NCBI GenBank assembly: GCA_021732845.1
Contig: JAKFUF010000060.1
Coordinates: 60,317-124,316 of the forward strand
Reading direction: 5' to 3'
DNA length: 64,000 nt
From: Planctomycetaceae bacterium
Lineage (GTDB): Bacteria > Planctomycetota > Planctomycetia > Planctomycetales > Planctomycetaceae
Numbering within the stretch: the stretch's first letter is position 1; every line of letters begins with the position of its first letter. Of this stretch, positions 8,587 to 17,631 are shown piece after piece. Both the position numbers and the translations under genes were made by a program. A model generated the notes under the pieces. That model did no database searches. It was not told where the DNA came from and saw only the letters and a program-made list of their open reading frames with translations.

Positions 8587-9220
8587 CCGAGCCGCTTTCC
8601 ACCATGACTGAAATCGGCACCCACTTGCCGTGTGGCCCAAGTGTCTTTTCGACGCTGCTCCGGAGACGGACCCGATCGTTGGCGGTTGGAACCGTCCCCG
8701 AGAGATAAATACCTCCACCTGAATACTCCTCAATCTCGACTCGGATGAATGCCTGATCGCGGGCCAAGACTGGCATCATAAGCTGCTTCTCTATCAAGTA
8801 TTTCCGGTGATACATCCACCGTTCGCCTATCAAGGTGCCAATCACACCTGAACACAGGCAGAAGACCAGTCCAAAGATGGTTCCCGTGATCAATAACGTC
8901 ATACGCGCGAGCGACCATCGACGCACCACAGGTTCGCCCACCTCAGTCCGAGGAGCAGCGAGTTGCTCAAGCCGCCATTTCCACCAGCAGACAATTGCAA
9001 TTATTGCCAGGCCCACAATGAGGCCCGCCGTCGTGCCCTGCACCAGCCTCAGCATGACACCCTTGCTGACCGGATCGAATCCCGGATCCCGGCCGCCGTA
9101 GAACACAGTCCTGTAATATTCAGGTGCAAACTCTCCCAACAGGAAACCGCCCGCTGCCCCGGTGCCCGCAAACAACAATGTGCAGCAGACAAGTGTGGAG
9201 ACTGCCATGCGAATTGTCAT
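8576..9220 (-). CDS. Three-helix membrane protein with C-terminal BON-like domain
   Basis: A 214-residue protein of unknown role. There is an N-terminal membrane segment (about 6-28), a second at about 65-85 and a third at about 115-140. The C-terminal ~60 residues read like a BON-type alpha/beta domain (IRVEIEEYSGGGIYLSGTVPTANDRVRLRS in shape), and BON domains often bind membranes or lipids in the periplasm. The longest frame begins at a TTG (9244); I prefer the ATG at 9220, with 9208 also possible. It overlaps the 3' end of the repeat-containing membrane protein on the other strand, so the two transcripts are convergent and overlapping. Family assignment of the tail is by eye only. Confidence 0.7.
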   Translation of the reverse strand: MTIRMAVSTLVCCTLLFAGTGAAGGFLLGEFAPEYYRTVFYGGRDPGFDPVSKGVMLRLVQGTTAGLIVGLAIIAIVCWWKWRLEQLAAPRTEVGEPVVRRWSLARMTLLITGTIFGLVFCLCSGVIGTLIGERWMYHRKYLIEKQLMMPVLARDQAFIRVEIEEYSGGGIYLSGTVPTANDRVRLRSSVEKTLGPHGKWVPISVMVESGSATH

Positions 9221-9325
9221 TCTGGCACCATTCTCGAGCGTCAAAATGTTGTCTTGTGAGTCACGCCATGATCATTCTGGGCAGATTTACAGTCATTCCT
9301 TCAACTCCCGGGTTCAATCCGGCCT

Positions 9326-11071
9326 TTAAATACGAACTCCGAACAATCCGCCAGTTTCTGTCAGGTCACTCAGGCGGACCGGGTTCACGAAACGTGACGG
9401 ATCAAAGCTCGGTGAAAATTCTGCTGCCTTCAGCACGTCCGAATTCAGGGTGACAATATACTGGAAACCGTGACGACGAGACTGCTCTGCACCAATCTCG
9501 ATAGCCTTGGCAATTTGGCGACTGTCCATTCCGTCGAAAAGGTGACTGTCGTGAATCAGAAACCCTGGTCCGGAATCTCGTGCTGACCATAGGACCGCAA
9601 GCATCATGTCAAAGCAAAAGATCTGCATGTTCTTGATGCCCTTGCTTCGTCCACCTTCGACTTGAATCGCAAACTCCGGCCCATTGTCCGTGACATTGAT
9701 GGTCAGGCTGCCCTCGTGGTCCGAAATCCGCTCGGAGAACTCCTCAAAGGCAACGATCGCTTCGGTGAGGACCGTCACGCGGTCTTCGATATCGTTCGAC
9801 AATTGTTGTCTTATCGTCGCCCTCTCGATCGTCAATTCCGTCTTTGTGCCTTCAATTTGCCGCGCGAAGTCCAAACGCTTCTTCAAATCTTCTGCGTTGG
9901 CTTGCAGTCTGGAGAGTTCGGACTGCAATTGCACCATCTGGTCGATTGCTCCATGAGAATCGAGTATGGTGAGAATCTCACGGCGGCGATTGTCGAGTTG
10001 ATCCTTTCTTTCGGTCTGGGAGGTGATCCGACGATTAGCAGCGTCAATCTCAGCTTGAAGGTGTGAGCGGCGATTCTGCATGACTGCCAGGTGAAAGTTC
10101 TGGACATCGACTAGCCGCTGGGTCACCAATTCTGGCAGCACAAGCTGGGCTTCCTGATAAATCTTGCCAATATCAGCCAACTGCGGGCTTGGTTCTTCAA
10201 ACTGCGCTTTGAGAGAATCCACTCGCTCAAGATCCAAGGCGTTCAGATTAGTGAGCGAAGAAATCTCGATCGCTATGGAAGACGCTTCTTGCTCCAGTTG
10301 TTCGTATTCGGGCAACACCCGAAATGCGCGGAGTTCGTCGGACAGTTTTTTCACCTTTGTTTCCAAGACTGTCAATCGCGTGCGCAACTCCCCCGACGTT
10401 CCCAGCAGTTGGCCCAGAAGCCCGTCCTTCATCTCTTTCCGCATGGTTTCGAGCGATTTTTCCTTCTTGCGCAACAGCTCGAGCGAGCGCGAGATTTTCC
10501 AGTCGAGACCCAGCAGATAAGAGAGGTTTATTTGCACATCCCAATTCGCCTGCTGGGTCGCATGTTGATTTGCTGACTGAAACCCTCCTGAGTTCTCGCG
10601 GCGGGCGAAATACGAAAACAAAGAGCGAAGCGAAGGTGCGTGTGCTTCGTCGTTTGTTTCAATGCCGAACATCTGCTCTCCGAGCACCGCACGCCACTCC
10701 AGCTTCGTCAGGAACTCCTCACCGGTAGCTTTGTCTCGTTTCGGCTTGATTGACCACGCGTTGTGGTCGCCGTCAATCACGATTCGATTTGCAGCACTTC
10801 CCTTCCGGGAGGCGACGGACTTGCCGTGATTTAGGTCGAATGACACCACGAAATCTTCATTCGCGAGCCTTTCACTGCGAAAAATCGAGTCTGGATTGCA
10901 GTCACTTCCCAGGACGAAGTGAATGATTTCAATCAGGCTTGACTTACCGGAGCTGTTGCGCGTCTGGCGGTCCGTTGCACCCTGACTCTTATCTGCCAGC
11001 AAGATGTTCAGACCGGGACGAAAGGTCAACGTTTTGAAGGTGCTCAATGAGCTGTCAATTTGATGAATCAT
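9326..11071 (-). CDS. DUF2326-type SMC-like ATPase of an ABC-three-component system
   Basis: A 581-residue P-loop ATPase. Seen: an N-terminal half with a Walker A ending in SSGKSSLIE (residues 40-48) inside the family-typical ADKSQGATDRQTRNSSG context, a long central coiled coil (roughly 190-430), and a C-terminal half with KNMQIFCFDMML and a Walker-B-like GFLIHDSHLFDGMD around 504-516. This is the DUF2326/ABC-3C ATPase architecture. The ATG at 11071 aligns with the family N-terminus (MIHQIDSSLSTFK); the longer frame from 11236 runs antiparallel to nothing useful and overlaps the upstream gene. It overlaps the middle-component gene by 17 nt, so translation is probably coupled. It would act as the ATP-driven sensor/scaffold in an invader-response complex; the exact trigger is unknown. 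Confidence 0.85.
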   Translation of the reverse strand: MIHQIDSSLSTFKTLTFRPGLNILLADKSQGATDRQTRNSSGKSSLIEIIHFVLGSDCNPDSIFRSERLANEDFVVSFDLNHGKSVASRKGSAANRIVIDGDHNAWSIKPKRDKATGEEFLTKLEWRAVLGEQMFGIETNDEAHAPSLRSLFSYFARRENSGGFQSANQHATQQANWDVQINLSYLLGLDWKISRSLELLRKKEKSLETMRKEMKDGLLGQLLGTSGELRTRLTVLETKVKKLSDELRAFRVLPEYEQLEQEASSIAIEISSLTNLNALDLERVDSLKAQFEEPSPQLADIGKIYQEAQLVLPELVTQRLVDVQNFHLAVMQNRRSHLQAEIDAANRRITSQTERKDQLDNRRREILTILDSHGAIDQMVQLQSELSRLQANAEDLKKRLDFARQIEGTKTELTIERATIRQQLSNDIEDRVTVLTEAIVAFEEFSERISDHEGSLTINVTDNGPEFAIQVEGGRSKGIKNMQIFCFDMMLAVLWSARDSGPGFLIHDSHLFDGMDSRQIAKAIEIGAEQSRRHGFQYIVTLNSDVLKAAEFSPSFDPSRFVNPVRLSDLTETGGLFGVRI

Positions 11072-11309
11072 CTTCGAAGCTCCTTGAGATGCAGCCACGG
11101 CTAAGCCCGATTGCACCGATCGTGTAAAGGAGGTCGAGGGATAGAACGAACCAGTCGAAGGTGAGCCTGCGCGAGTCTTCCCCTCGAGCCAATTGTAAAT
11201 CTGACCATAAACGTGAGATGGTTTTAGGGTGCTCAAGGATCTGCAGCACCTCCGCGCCGATGCCCAAGAGGCTTCTGTCGATCGGCAGATGCTTTGTGGG
11301 AAGAATCAT
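11055..11309 (-). CDS. ABC-three-component system middle component (MC6-like)
   Basis: An 84-residue protein with the pattern I associate with ABC-3C middle component 6: an N-terminal LPTKHLPIDRSLLGIGAEVL, then EHPKTISRLWSDL, then a hydrophobic FDWFVLSLDLLYTIGAIGL helix. Middle components are small wHTH-like proteins that link the effector to the ATPase. Gene order and overlaps support this role: the effector stop overlaps this ATG by 4 nt (11306-11309), and the ATPase start overlaps its 3' end by 17 nt. The family call rests on remembered motif similarity plus context. Confidence 0.75.
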   Translation of the reverse strand: MILPTKHLPIDRSLLGIGAEVLQILEHPKTISRLWSDLQLARGEDSRRLTFDWFVLSLDLLYTIGAIGLSRGCISRSFEDDSSN

Positions 11310-12232
11310 GGCTGGTTTCGGACATTTTCAAAGATGTCACAGCTTGAAAAAAAATATGCCATGACCGCCATCACTGCGGCAATCTGATCCGGTTGAGTGA
11401 AGTGCTCGCAGCCGGCAAACCTCGACAGCACGGTGAATATTTCGGGTGCCGTCATCCCGCCGTCTTTCAGGCTCGCATACTGATCCCGAAATGCTTCCGC
11501 GATGCGCTCGCCAGTTGTGGGATCGGTCATGGCGTCGAGGAAGTCTCCCACCAAGCCCTGGCGATGGCGGCCAACGCGGAGCATGTCAGCTTGTTCAGGG
11601 CTCAAGTTGTTGTGTTCTAATTTTTCCGGATCTGGAATTCCGATCGGAGCAAGCGTGCGAGGTTCGGCCTGGCTCAGAAACTCGATCACCTCTCTGATTG
11701 ATGGAAATGTCAAGCGATCGACATTCTCCTCCGTGGGTCCCACCCCAAACAGATCCGTTAGCTGATCGATTGTAAGGGTCTCAAGCTCTTGCCATATGCG
11801 TTCAAAAGTCCAGCGTGTGAACCGTACGCCAGGATTCGCCTGCGCCAATTTGACCAACGCCGGTCCTGTGACTTTCGTCAATCCTTCATCATTGTGAACA
11901 AAAACCATACCAAGAAGTTTTGCTCCTCGTCGTTCCATTGTGCTGCAGGCCGTGACAAAGTCAGCTTGCATCTTGGTGACAACTGCATTTCCGGAAGATT
12001 CGCGAGGCGCGAACACCGCGAAAGCGGTACTCGTGCTCAGCAATATGCCGTCAAGTCCACCGTCTCCTTGTGTAAGGCGAATATTTTCATAATCTTCTGG
12101 GTGTGCTACTCCCATGATTGTTCCAAACCACGACTGGAATTCTGTACGTTTTAATTTGTGATGTTTAAGCTCTGCTGCCATCCGGTAATACCCGCGTTGA
12201 AAACGGTCCATTGGTCTTCGAGAATTGCTCAT
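11306..12232 (-). CDS. Putative nuclease-like effector of the ABC-three-component system
   Basis: A 308-residue protein and first gene of the three-gene operon. The N-terminal ~170 residues look like a PD-(D/E)xK-type fold: a helix with EFQSWFGTIM, then GDGGLDGILL, then a strand AFAVFAPRE, then a helix and a strand LLGMVFVHND. The central GGLDG followed by a beta-strand is the expected position of the catalytic Asp, but the usual Q/ExK is not obvious, so it may be a variant. The C-terminal ~120 residues probably form the adaptor that binds the middle component. I infer cleavage of nucleic acid during phage infection. No separate ribosome binding site is strong at 12232; a later ATG (residue 8) has a better GAAGA spacing. 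Confidence 0.65.
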   Translation of the reverse strand: MSNSRRPMDRFQRGYYRMAAELKHHKLKRTEFQSWFGTIMGVAHPEDYENIRLTQGDGGLDGILLSTSTAFAVFAPRESSGNAVVTKMQADFVTACSTMERRGAKLLGMVFVHNDEGLTKVTGPALVKLAQANPGVRFTRWTFERIWQELETLTIDQLTDLFGVGPTEENVDRLTFPSIREVIEFLSQAEPRTLAPIGIPDPEKLEHNNLSPEQADMLRVGRHRQGLVGDFLDAMTDPTTGERIAEAFRDQYASLKDGGMTAPEIFTVLSRFAGCEHFTQPDQIAAVMAVMAYFFSSCDIFENVRNQP

Positions 12233-12592
12233 CAGAGTCTCAATTCAATGATTTGACTGGTGATTCCCTGAAGTGACAGCTCAGCAATCAGCACACGGAT
12301 CGGTCGGAGAGCAGTGATCGGGGGTACTCAGCCCGGCAAGACATTCAGCCGCCTGCCGGGGCCAAGTATACCAGTCCCGATGGTTGAAATCAGCGAATGT
12401 GGGTACCAGAGAACCATGGCGGACGGGTGGTGAGATCTGGCTGCCTTCGGTCCAAATTGTGCGCCCGCGCCGCGAGGCAACTGCATTGCGACGTCCAGTC
12501 GCTGGTTAGCGATGGTGCCACAGCGACATCTCAACTTCATCGACCTTGGACCTCACCACAGTCCGACTTCCTGACCACCTCAGGCCACTTGC
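12233..12592. other. Intergenic region upstream of the ABC-3C operon
   Basis: No gene is supported. It must hold the operon promoter. A GC-rich hairpin-like stretch (CCCGGCA at about 12331 pairing with TGCCGGG at about 12355) lies between the cupin gene's 3' flank and the operon. Short open frames on both strands have no recognisable features. Confidence 0.4.
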
Positions 12593-12955
12593 TCACTGTC
12601 GCACCACGGGCGGGATGTAGGTGTTGGTCATTTTGGCATAGTCTTCGCGCACGGGGCTGAAGACGTCCAGGACGACGGCGGGGCCGCCGACGGCGACGGC
12701 GCGGTGGGTGACGTGGGGGGGGATCATGAACATGGCACCCGCTTCACAGATGCGGGTTTCGTCGCCGATCGTCAGCTCCAGACGCCCGCGGACCAGCATG
12801 CCGCCCTGCTCGTGCGGGTGCGAATGAAACGGCACCTCGGCCCCCTCGTCCATCTCCAGGTACGACAGCATGATGTTCTGACCGAATGGAGTCCGCATGC
12901 GGCAGCCGGGAACGGGCGAGATGGGGTTGATGTCGTCGATGTTGATGAAAGGCAT
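12593..12955 (-). CDS. Small cupin-domain protein
   Basis: A 120-residue single-domain cupin. Seen: cupin motif 1 as G(x)nHSHPHEQ-GGMLVRGRLEL (HxH and E metal ligands) and motif 2 as AGAMFMIPPHVTHRAVA (P and H). These make a metal-binding beta-barrel of the cupin_2 type. The role could be sensing or binding a small carboxylate or sugar, but the substrate cannot be read from sequence. Ribosome binding site GAGGA lies 9 nt before the ATG. It is a single gene with no operon partner. Confidence 0.85.
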   Translation of the reverse strand: MPFINIDDINPISPVPGCRMRTPFGQNIMLSYLEMDEGAEVPFHSHPHEQGGMLVRGRLELTIGDETRICEAGAMFMIPPHVTHRAVAVGGPAVVLDVFSPVREDYAKMTNTYIPPVVRQ

Positions 12956-13362
12956 GACTTCGATTCCTCAGCTCATTTCAGGGACCGCCATGGGTGGGAA
13001 ACCACCTCGGCACGTCGGATCCAGCCTGGAAAAGGGTACGCTCTGCGCACCTTGATGAACAGGTGCGTTCCTCCTGCGGTCAATTGGTCCTGGCTGCAGC
13101 CGTGAGGCGGCACCGCGGAGGACGCAGAGCTGCGCAGCGGAAGCATCTGCGTGTGTCACCCCATCGGGTCCAACCTTGCTCCTGCCGGATGGCCGCGCCC
13201 CGAAGCGGCAGCATTGAAGCCACTTCTGCACGGAATCCATACGGATTTTCTGCAAACTGCTCTTGATTCGTTTTCTTGGTCCGGCCGTGCCGTCTTTGCC
13301 GATGATGAAGGTATTGCGGACTTGGGGGGGAACCCAACGCCGTCGTCCACGAAGGAATGGGT
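12956..13362. other. Divergent intergenic region between cupin and secreted protein
   Basis: No gene is supported; the overlapping short open frames on both strands lack conserved features. The region must contain promoters for the cupin (minus) and the secreted protein (plus). The ribosome binding site AAGGA (13352-13356) belongs to the downstream gene. Confidence 0.4.
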
Positions 13363-14343
13363 ATGTTCCGCGCACGAAAAGTGCTGACGCTGACGGTCTG
13401 GATAGTGGCCGGACTGATGGCGGGAAGAGCGTCCGCTCTTAAGGCTGCCGACCCTGAACGGGGTCCGAAAGCCAGTCAGTACCCCGACATCGTGGAGGAG
13501 GGCAGTTCGGCTTCCAGCATCCGCAAGGCGGCGATTGCCGGGCTGCCGATGAAACAGTTGACCGAGCCCCAGGCGAAGCGTGTCAACCAGATTCTCAACA
13601 ATATCAGCTACTTCCGGCGACTGCCGACGCTGTGCTTCGACGTCGAACCGGAAGTCTACCGCTTCTTCACCGCCTACCCGGATGTGGCGGTCAGTGTCTG
13701 GCGGGCGATGGGAATTTCCAAGGTTCAGATGTGGCAGACCGGGAAGAACGAATACGAAGCGGATGCCGGCGACGGTTCGACCGGGGTCTTGGAAGTGCTC
13801 TATCGCAGCGAGCAAATGAACCTCGTGGTTTGCGACGGCATCTACAAGTCCCCCATTTTGAAACGGTCGATTCAGGCGAAATCGCTCGTGCTGCTGCAGT
13901 CGCAGTTCGTGCAGGAGAAAGACGGCCGGATTCGCGTGACGCATCGCGCTGACCTGTTTGTCTCCTTCCCGTCGCAGACGATGGATGCCGTGGCTCGGAT
14001 TTTGTCTCCGCTGACCACTTCGCTGACCGACAGCACCTTCACCGAGATCAGCCAGTTCTTGAAGATGATGTCGTTCGCGATGGTTCGCCGCCCGGACTGG
14101 GTCGAATCGAACATCGAGAAGATGGACGGCGTGCCAGAACTCCGCCGCGAGCAGATCTTGAAGCTGACCGCCCAGGTCTATTCGACGGCTCAGCTTCGGG
14201 AGATCGCCAAGATGAACAAGCTGGCCCAGGCGCAGGAAGAAAAGAACAATCCTGGTTCGTCCACAGGGCAGCCCGCCGCCCTACCGAATGCACGCGGCGA
14301 GCGGCCGGCCACCGCCGCAAGGCAAACCGGGCAGCGGAATTGA
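13363..14343 (+). CDS. Secreted protein of unknown function
   Basis: A 326-residue protein with a probable signal peptide (MFRARKVLTLTVWIVAGLMA, then cleavage near ASA-LKA). The mature part is alpha/beta, with VEPEVYRFFTAYPDVAVSVWRAMG and a C-terminal charged, Gln/Pro-rich low-complexity tail after about residue 285. I do not recognise a family, although proteins of this form occur in planctomycete genomes. ATG 13363 is preferred over 13357 because AAGGA (13352-13356) is 6 nt upstream of it and would overlap the other. A strong hairpin directly follows the stop. Single gene. Confidence 0.75.
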   Translation: MFRARKVLTLTVWIVAGLMAGRASALKAADPERGPKASQYPDIVEEGSSASSIRKAAIAGLPMKQLTEPQAKRVNQILNNISYFRRLPTLCFDVEPEVYRFFTAYPDVAVSVWRAMGISKVQMWQTGKNEYEADAGDGSTGVLEVLYRSEQMNLVVCDGIYKSPILKRSIQAKSLVLLQSQFVQEKDGRIRVTHRADLFVSFPSQTMDAVARILSPLTTSLTDSTFTEISQFLKMMSFAMVRRPDWVESNIEKMDGVPELRREQILKLTAQVYSTAQLREIAKMNKLAQAQEEKNNPGSSTGQPAALPNARGERPATAARQTGQRN

Positions 14344-14353
14344 AGGCAGTTTG

Positions 14354-14407
14354 AGGCATGAACGACACGAACGGTTCCCCAGAAACCGCTTCGTGTCGTT
14401 CATGCCT
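14354..14407. terminator. Strong stem-loop terminator after secreted protein gene
   Basis: Arms 14354-14371 and 14390-14407 are perfectly complementary over 18 bp, and the 18-nt loop can itself pair (CGGTT/AACCG). It begins 10 nt after the stop of the upstream gene. The following bases (TTCGTGG) are not a full T-tract. It is a terminator or stable 3' hairpin. The remaining DNA to 14650 holds only short inverted repeats around CTGGCCAGT and no gene. Confidence 0.7.
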
Positions 14408-14650
14408 TTCGTGGCACTAAAATTGGTGTGAACGTGGCGTCCACGGCAGGGCTGGCCAGTTTTCGAAAAATCAGCCGGAACGCATCAGCCTCCGGTTCGA
14501 GATTTTGCGCGTTCGCCGCTACTTGGCACGGCCAGAACCGGGGCCTAGTGGCCTCCGGCTGATTCAGGGTTCGCCAACTTCAAGCTGGCCAGTCTTGGCG
14601 TCCACGGGACTGCCTCTCGCCGGATGCGGTGGCTTCGCCTAAAATCGGCT

Positions 14651-15745
14651 ATGCCTGCCACTGCCACCATTCCGCCGCCGCCCCCGCCTGTTCTGCCGCC
14701 CATTTCGTACGGGGCACTGCCGCTGGCGACGCGCTATCTGCTCTCGCCGCTGGCGGGGTTCACGAATCTGCCGTTCCGTCGGATTGTGCGGAGCATCGGC
14801 GGCCTGGGCTTGGCCACGACGGACCTCGTCAACGCGCGGGGCCTGCTGGAGGGTTCTGCCAAGTCGCTCGAGCTGGTGGAGACCTGCCCCGAGGACCAGC
14901 CGCTGTCCGTCCAACTCTTCGGGAGCGACCCAGAGTTGATGGCCCGGGCCAGCCAGTGGCTCGAAGCCCGCGGGGTCCAAAGCATCGACATCAACATGGG
15001 CTGCCCCGTTTCCAAGGTCACCAAAACCGGCTCCGGGGCGAGCATGATGTGCCGCCGGGATGACGCTTTGGTGCTGGTGGAACGGGTCGTAAATTCGGTC
15101 AAACTGCCGGTGACGGTCAAGATGCGGCTAGGCTGGGACGAAAACAATCTCACTGCCCCGGAGTTCGCCCGCGCCTTTGAAGAAGTGGGCGTCGCCGCCG
15201 TCGCCGTGCATGGCCGGACCCGCGCCCAGGGGTTCAGCGGCGTGGTGAACCGGGCCGGCATCAAGGCGGTGGTGGAAGCCGTGCGGCGGATCCCCGTGAT
15301 CGGCAACGGCGACATCCGCAGCGTGGCGGATGCCGCCCGGATGCTTAGCGAAACCGGATGCCACGGGATCTCTGTGGGCCGTGGCGCGCTGGCCAACCCG
15401 TGGATCTTTAAACAGTTTGACCAATGGGAACGGACCGGCCGTTGCGACCCCGCCGGCGGCTTTGACGACCGGCTGGACCTATTGCGACGGCAGCTCGATT
15501 ACGCCGTCGAGTTGCGTGGCCCGGACCGCTCGATTCCCTATTTTCGCAAGATGGGACACTGGTATCTGAAATCGATGTTCGTCCCGGCGCACCTGCGCAA
15601 CGCGTTTCAGCAGGCCCAGACCCAGACCGACCTGCAGCAGGTGCTGGGCCGGATCGTCGACCACGGCCCCACCACCGGCAGCCGCCACGAGGCGCTGCCG
15701 GACCTGCACATCCCCGTGCCCTCCGGCCCGGTGGAACACTGGTAG
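14651..15745 (+). CDS. dus: tRNA-dihydrouridine synthase (Dus family)
   Basis: A 364-residue FMN enzyme that reduces uridine to dihydrouridine in the tRNA D-loop using NADPH. Seen: LSPLAGFTNLPFR near the N-terminus, QLFGSDP, the signature DINMGCPVSKVTKTGSGASMM with the catalytic Cys, KMRLGWDE, VHGRTRAQGFSG, IPVIGNGDI and GISVGRGALANPWIF. The pattern is closest to the bacterial DusB type. ATG 14651 starts a protein with a proline-rich leader (IPPPPPPV) before the TIM barrel; the longer frame from 14624 is less likely. The gene ends only 11 nt from the convergent lysS stop. Confidence 0.92.
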   Translation: MPATATIPPPPPPVLPPISYGALPLATRYLLSPLAGFTNLPFRRIVRSIGGLGLATTDLVNARGLLEGSAKSLELVETCPEDQPLSVQLFGSDPELMARASQWLEARGVQSIDINMGCPVSKVTKTGSGASMMCRRDDALVLVERVVNSVKLPVTVKMRLGWDENNLTAPEFARAFEEVGVAAVAVHGRTRAQGFSGVVNRAGIKAVVEAVRRIPVIGNGDIRSVADAARMLSETGCHGISVGRGALANPWIFKQFDQWERTGRCDPAGGFDDRLDLLRRQLDYAVELRGPDRSIPYFRKMGHWYLKSMFVPAHLRNAFQQAQTQTDLQQVLGRIVDHGPTTGSRHEALPDLHIPVPSGPVEHW

Positions 15746-15756
15746 GCACCGACCAG

Positions 15757-17289
15757 CTACTCGGCGGTCCCTTCCTCTTCCGCCGTCTCCGCACCCTCGG
15801 CCTTCTCGTGCCGCAGCAGCGGAAAATAGATCACATCGCGGATGCTGCGGCTGTTGGTCAGCAGCATGATCAGCCGGTCGATGCCGATCCCCAGGCCGCC
15901 GGCGGGAGGCATGCCGACCTTGAGGGCCCGGACGAAATCGTGGTCCATCTTGGCCATCGAATCCTCTTCCTTGAGCCCCTGCAACTGTGTGCGGAACAGG
16001 TCTTCCTGCAGCCGCGGGTCGTTCAACTCCGTGTAGGCGTTGGCCACTTCCAGGCCATGCACGAACAGCTCGAACCGCTCGGCGATGGCCGGGTCCGACT
16101 GCTTCCGCTTGGTCAGCGGGCACATGGCGGCGGGGTAGTCGATCACGAACACCGGCCCCGACAGGTGTGGCTCAACCGTCTCCTCGAATACATCGTTGAT
16201 GATCACATCGGGATGCTTCCCAGCCGTCACGATTTTGTACTTCTTGGCGACCTCCAGCACCGCCGCCGAATCGTGCATGTCGCAGCCGGCATGCTCGCGG
16301 AACAGGTCGCCGTACTTGGCCCGCTGGAACGGCGGGGTGAAGTCGATCGTCTTGTCGCCCCAGGGCAGCACCAGGGACGCATTCGGACCGTGAGCCGCGC
16401 GGGCTCCGTTGACGATGATCGCCTCGGTCAGGTCCATCATCGACTCGTAGTTGCCGTACGCCTGGTACAACTCGATCATCGTGAATTCTGGATTGTGGGT
16501 GGCGTCCACCCCTTCGTTCCGGAACACGCGGCCGATTTCGTACACCCGCTCCACACCGCCCACCATCAGCCGCTTGAGGTGCAGCTCCAACGCGATGCGC
16601 AGGTAAAGTTCCATGTCCAGCGCGTTATGGTGCGTGGTGAACGGCCGCGCGGCCGCACCACCGGCGATGGCGTGCAGCACCGGTGTTTCGGCTTCAACGA
16701 AGTTCCGCTCCTTGAGCGTCTGCCGCACCGAATCGATGATCCGGCCGCGGCGGAGCATGCGGTCGAGCACCCCGTCGGTGTAAATCAGGTCGATGTACCG
16801 CTGCCGCAGCAGCAGTTCCATGTCCTTCGCGCCGTGAAACTTTTCCGGTGGCTGCGCCAGCGACTTGGTCAGGAACGTCACCTGGCTGACGCCGATGGTC
16901 ACTTCGCCCGAGTTGCTGAGCTTTACCACCCCGTCGACACCGATGATGTCGCCCAGGTCCAGCAGCTCAATCAGCTTCCATTGCTCTTCCGAGAAGTCGG
17001 CCTTGGAGACCATCAACTGGATGCGGTCGCTCCAGTCCTTCAGGTGGAAAAACTTCAGCTTGCCCTTGTTGTTCCGCAGCATGATGCGGCCCGCCACGCG
17101 GACTTTGGGTCCGACTTCGCCCGCGGCTTCCGGGCAGAGCTTCCGCACCTCGCCGATTTTCTGGTGGTCGTCAAACCGTTGCCCCCAGGGGTCGAGACCC
17201 AGGGCTTCAATGGCGTGCAGTTTCTCGATCCGCGCGGCTTCGAAGCGGTCAGCGGGACGGTCGGTGGGCGTGGCTGGTGTTTCAGACAT
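15757..17289 (-). CDS. lysS: Lysyl-tRNA synthetase, class II
   Basis: A 510-residue class II synthetase that charges tRNA-Lys. Seen: an N-terminal OB-fold anticodon-binding domain ([23 protein letters not shown]), then the catalytic core with motif 2 ([24 protein letters not shown]) and motif 3 ([29 protein letters not shown]). Length is normal. ATG 17289 starts [11 protein letters not shown]; the frame continues 46 codons upstream without family similarity. A short Glu/Ala-rich tail ([16 protein letters not shown]) extends beyond motif 3. Single gene; no T-box or other leader is seen. Confidence 0.96.
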   Translation of the reverse strand: MSETPATPTDRPADRFEAARIEKLHAIEALGLDPWGQRFDDHQKIGEVRKLCPEAAGEVGPKVRVAGRIMLRNNKGKLKFFHLKDWSDRIQLMVSKADFSEEQWKLIELLDLGDIIGVDGVVKLSNSGEVTIGVSQVTFLTKSLAQPPEKFHGAKDMELLLRQRYIDLIYTDGVLDRMLRRGRIIDSVRQTLKERNFVEAETPVLHAIAGGAAARPFTTHHNALDMELYLRIALELHLKRLMVGGVERVYEIGRVFRNEGVDATHNPEFTMIELYQAYGNYESMMDLTEAIIVNGARAAHGPNASLVLPWGDKTIDFTPPFQRAKYGDLFREHAGCDMHDSAAVLEVAKKYKIVTAGKHPDVIINDVFEETVEPHLSGPVFVIDYPAAMCPLTKRKQSDPAIAERFELFVHGLEVANAYTELNDPRLQEDLFRTQLQGLKEEDSMAKMDHDFVRALKVGMPPAGGLGIGIDRLIMLLTNSRSIRDVIYFPLLRHEKAEGAETAEEEGTAE

Positions 17290-17631
17290 GGTCAACAGGG
17301 CTTGAACATACAGGGGAGGCCGGGCAACCCGGAACGTACCACAGTAACGAGTGTGGCAGGTGAGGAAAACGGACCGGGATGTTGCGCCTTTCAACCGAAC
17401 CTGTAGCGGCACGGCGCAAGCCGTCACAAAGTTGCCGAGTCACTCCGTGACTCGAAATGTAGCAGGGCCTTCCCAGGCCGTGCGTCGACCATGAGACGCG
17501 AATCGCCAAAAGAACGGGCCAGGAAGCCCATTCTACGGCTCACTCTTCTCGGACATGCCATCTAAGGACCGCGGCAAGAATAACTGTCGATTTTTGACGA
17601 GCCGCACAGCCAATGAGCCGGAGGGCCTTAG

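Noticed and set aside
15808..17406. 532-codon plus-strand open frame
   Set aside because: Antisense to lysS, which has clear synthetase motifs.
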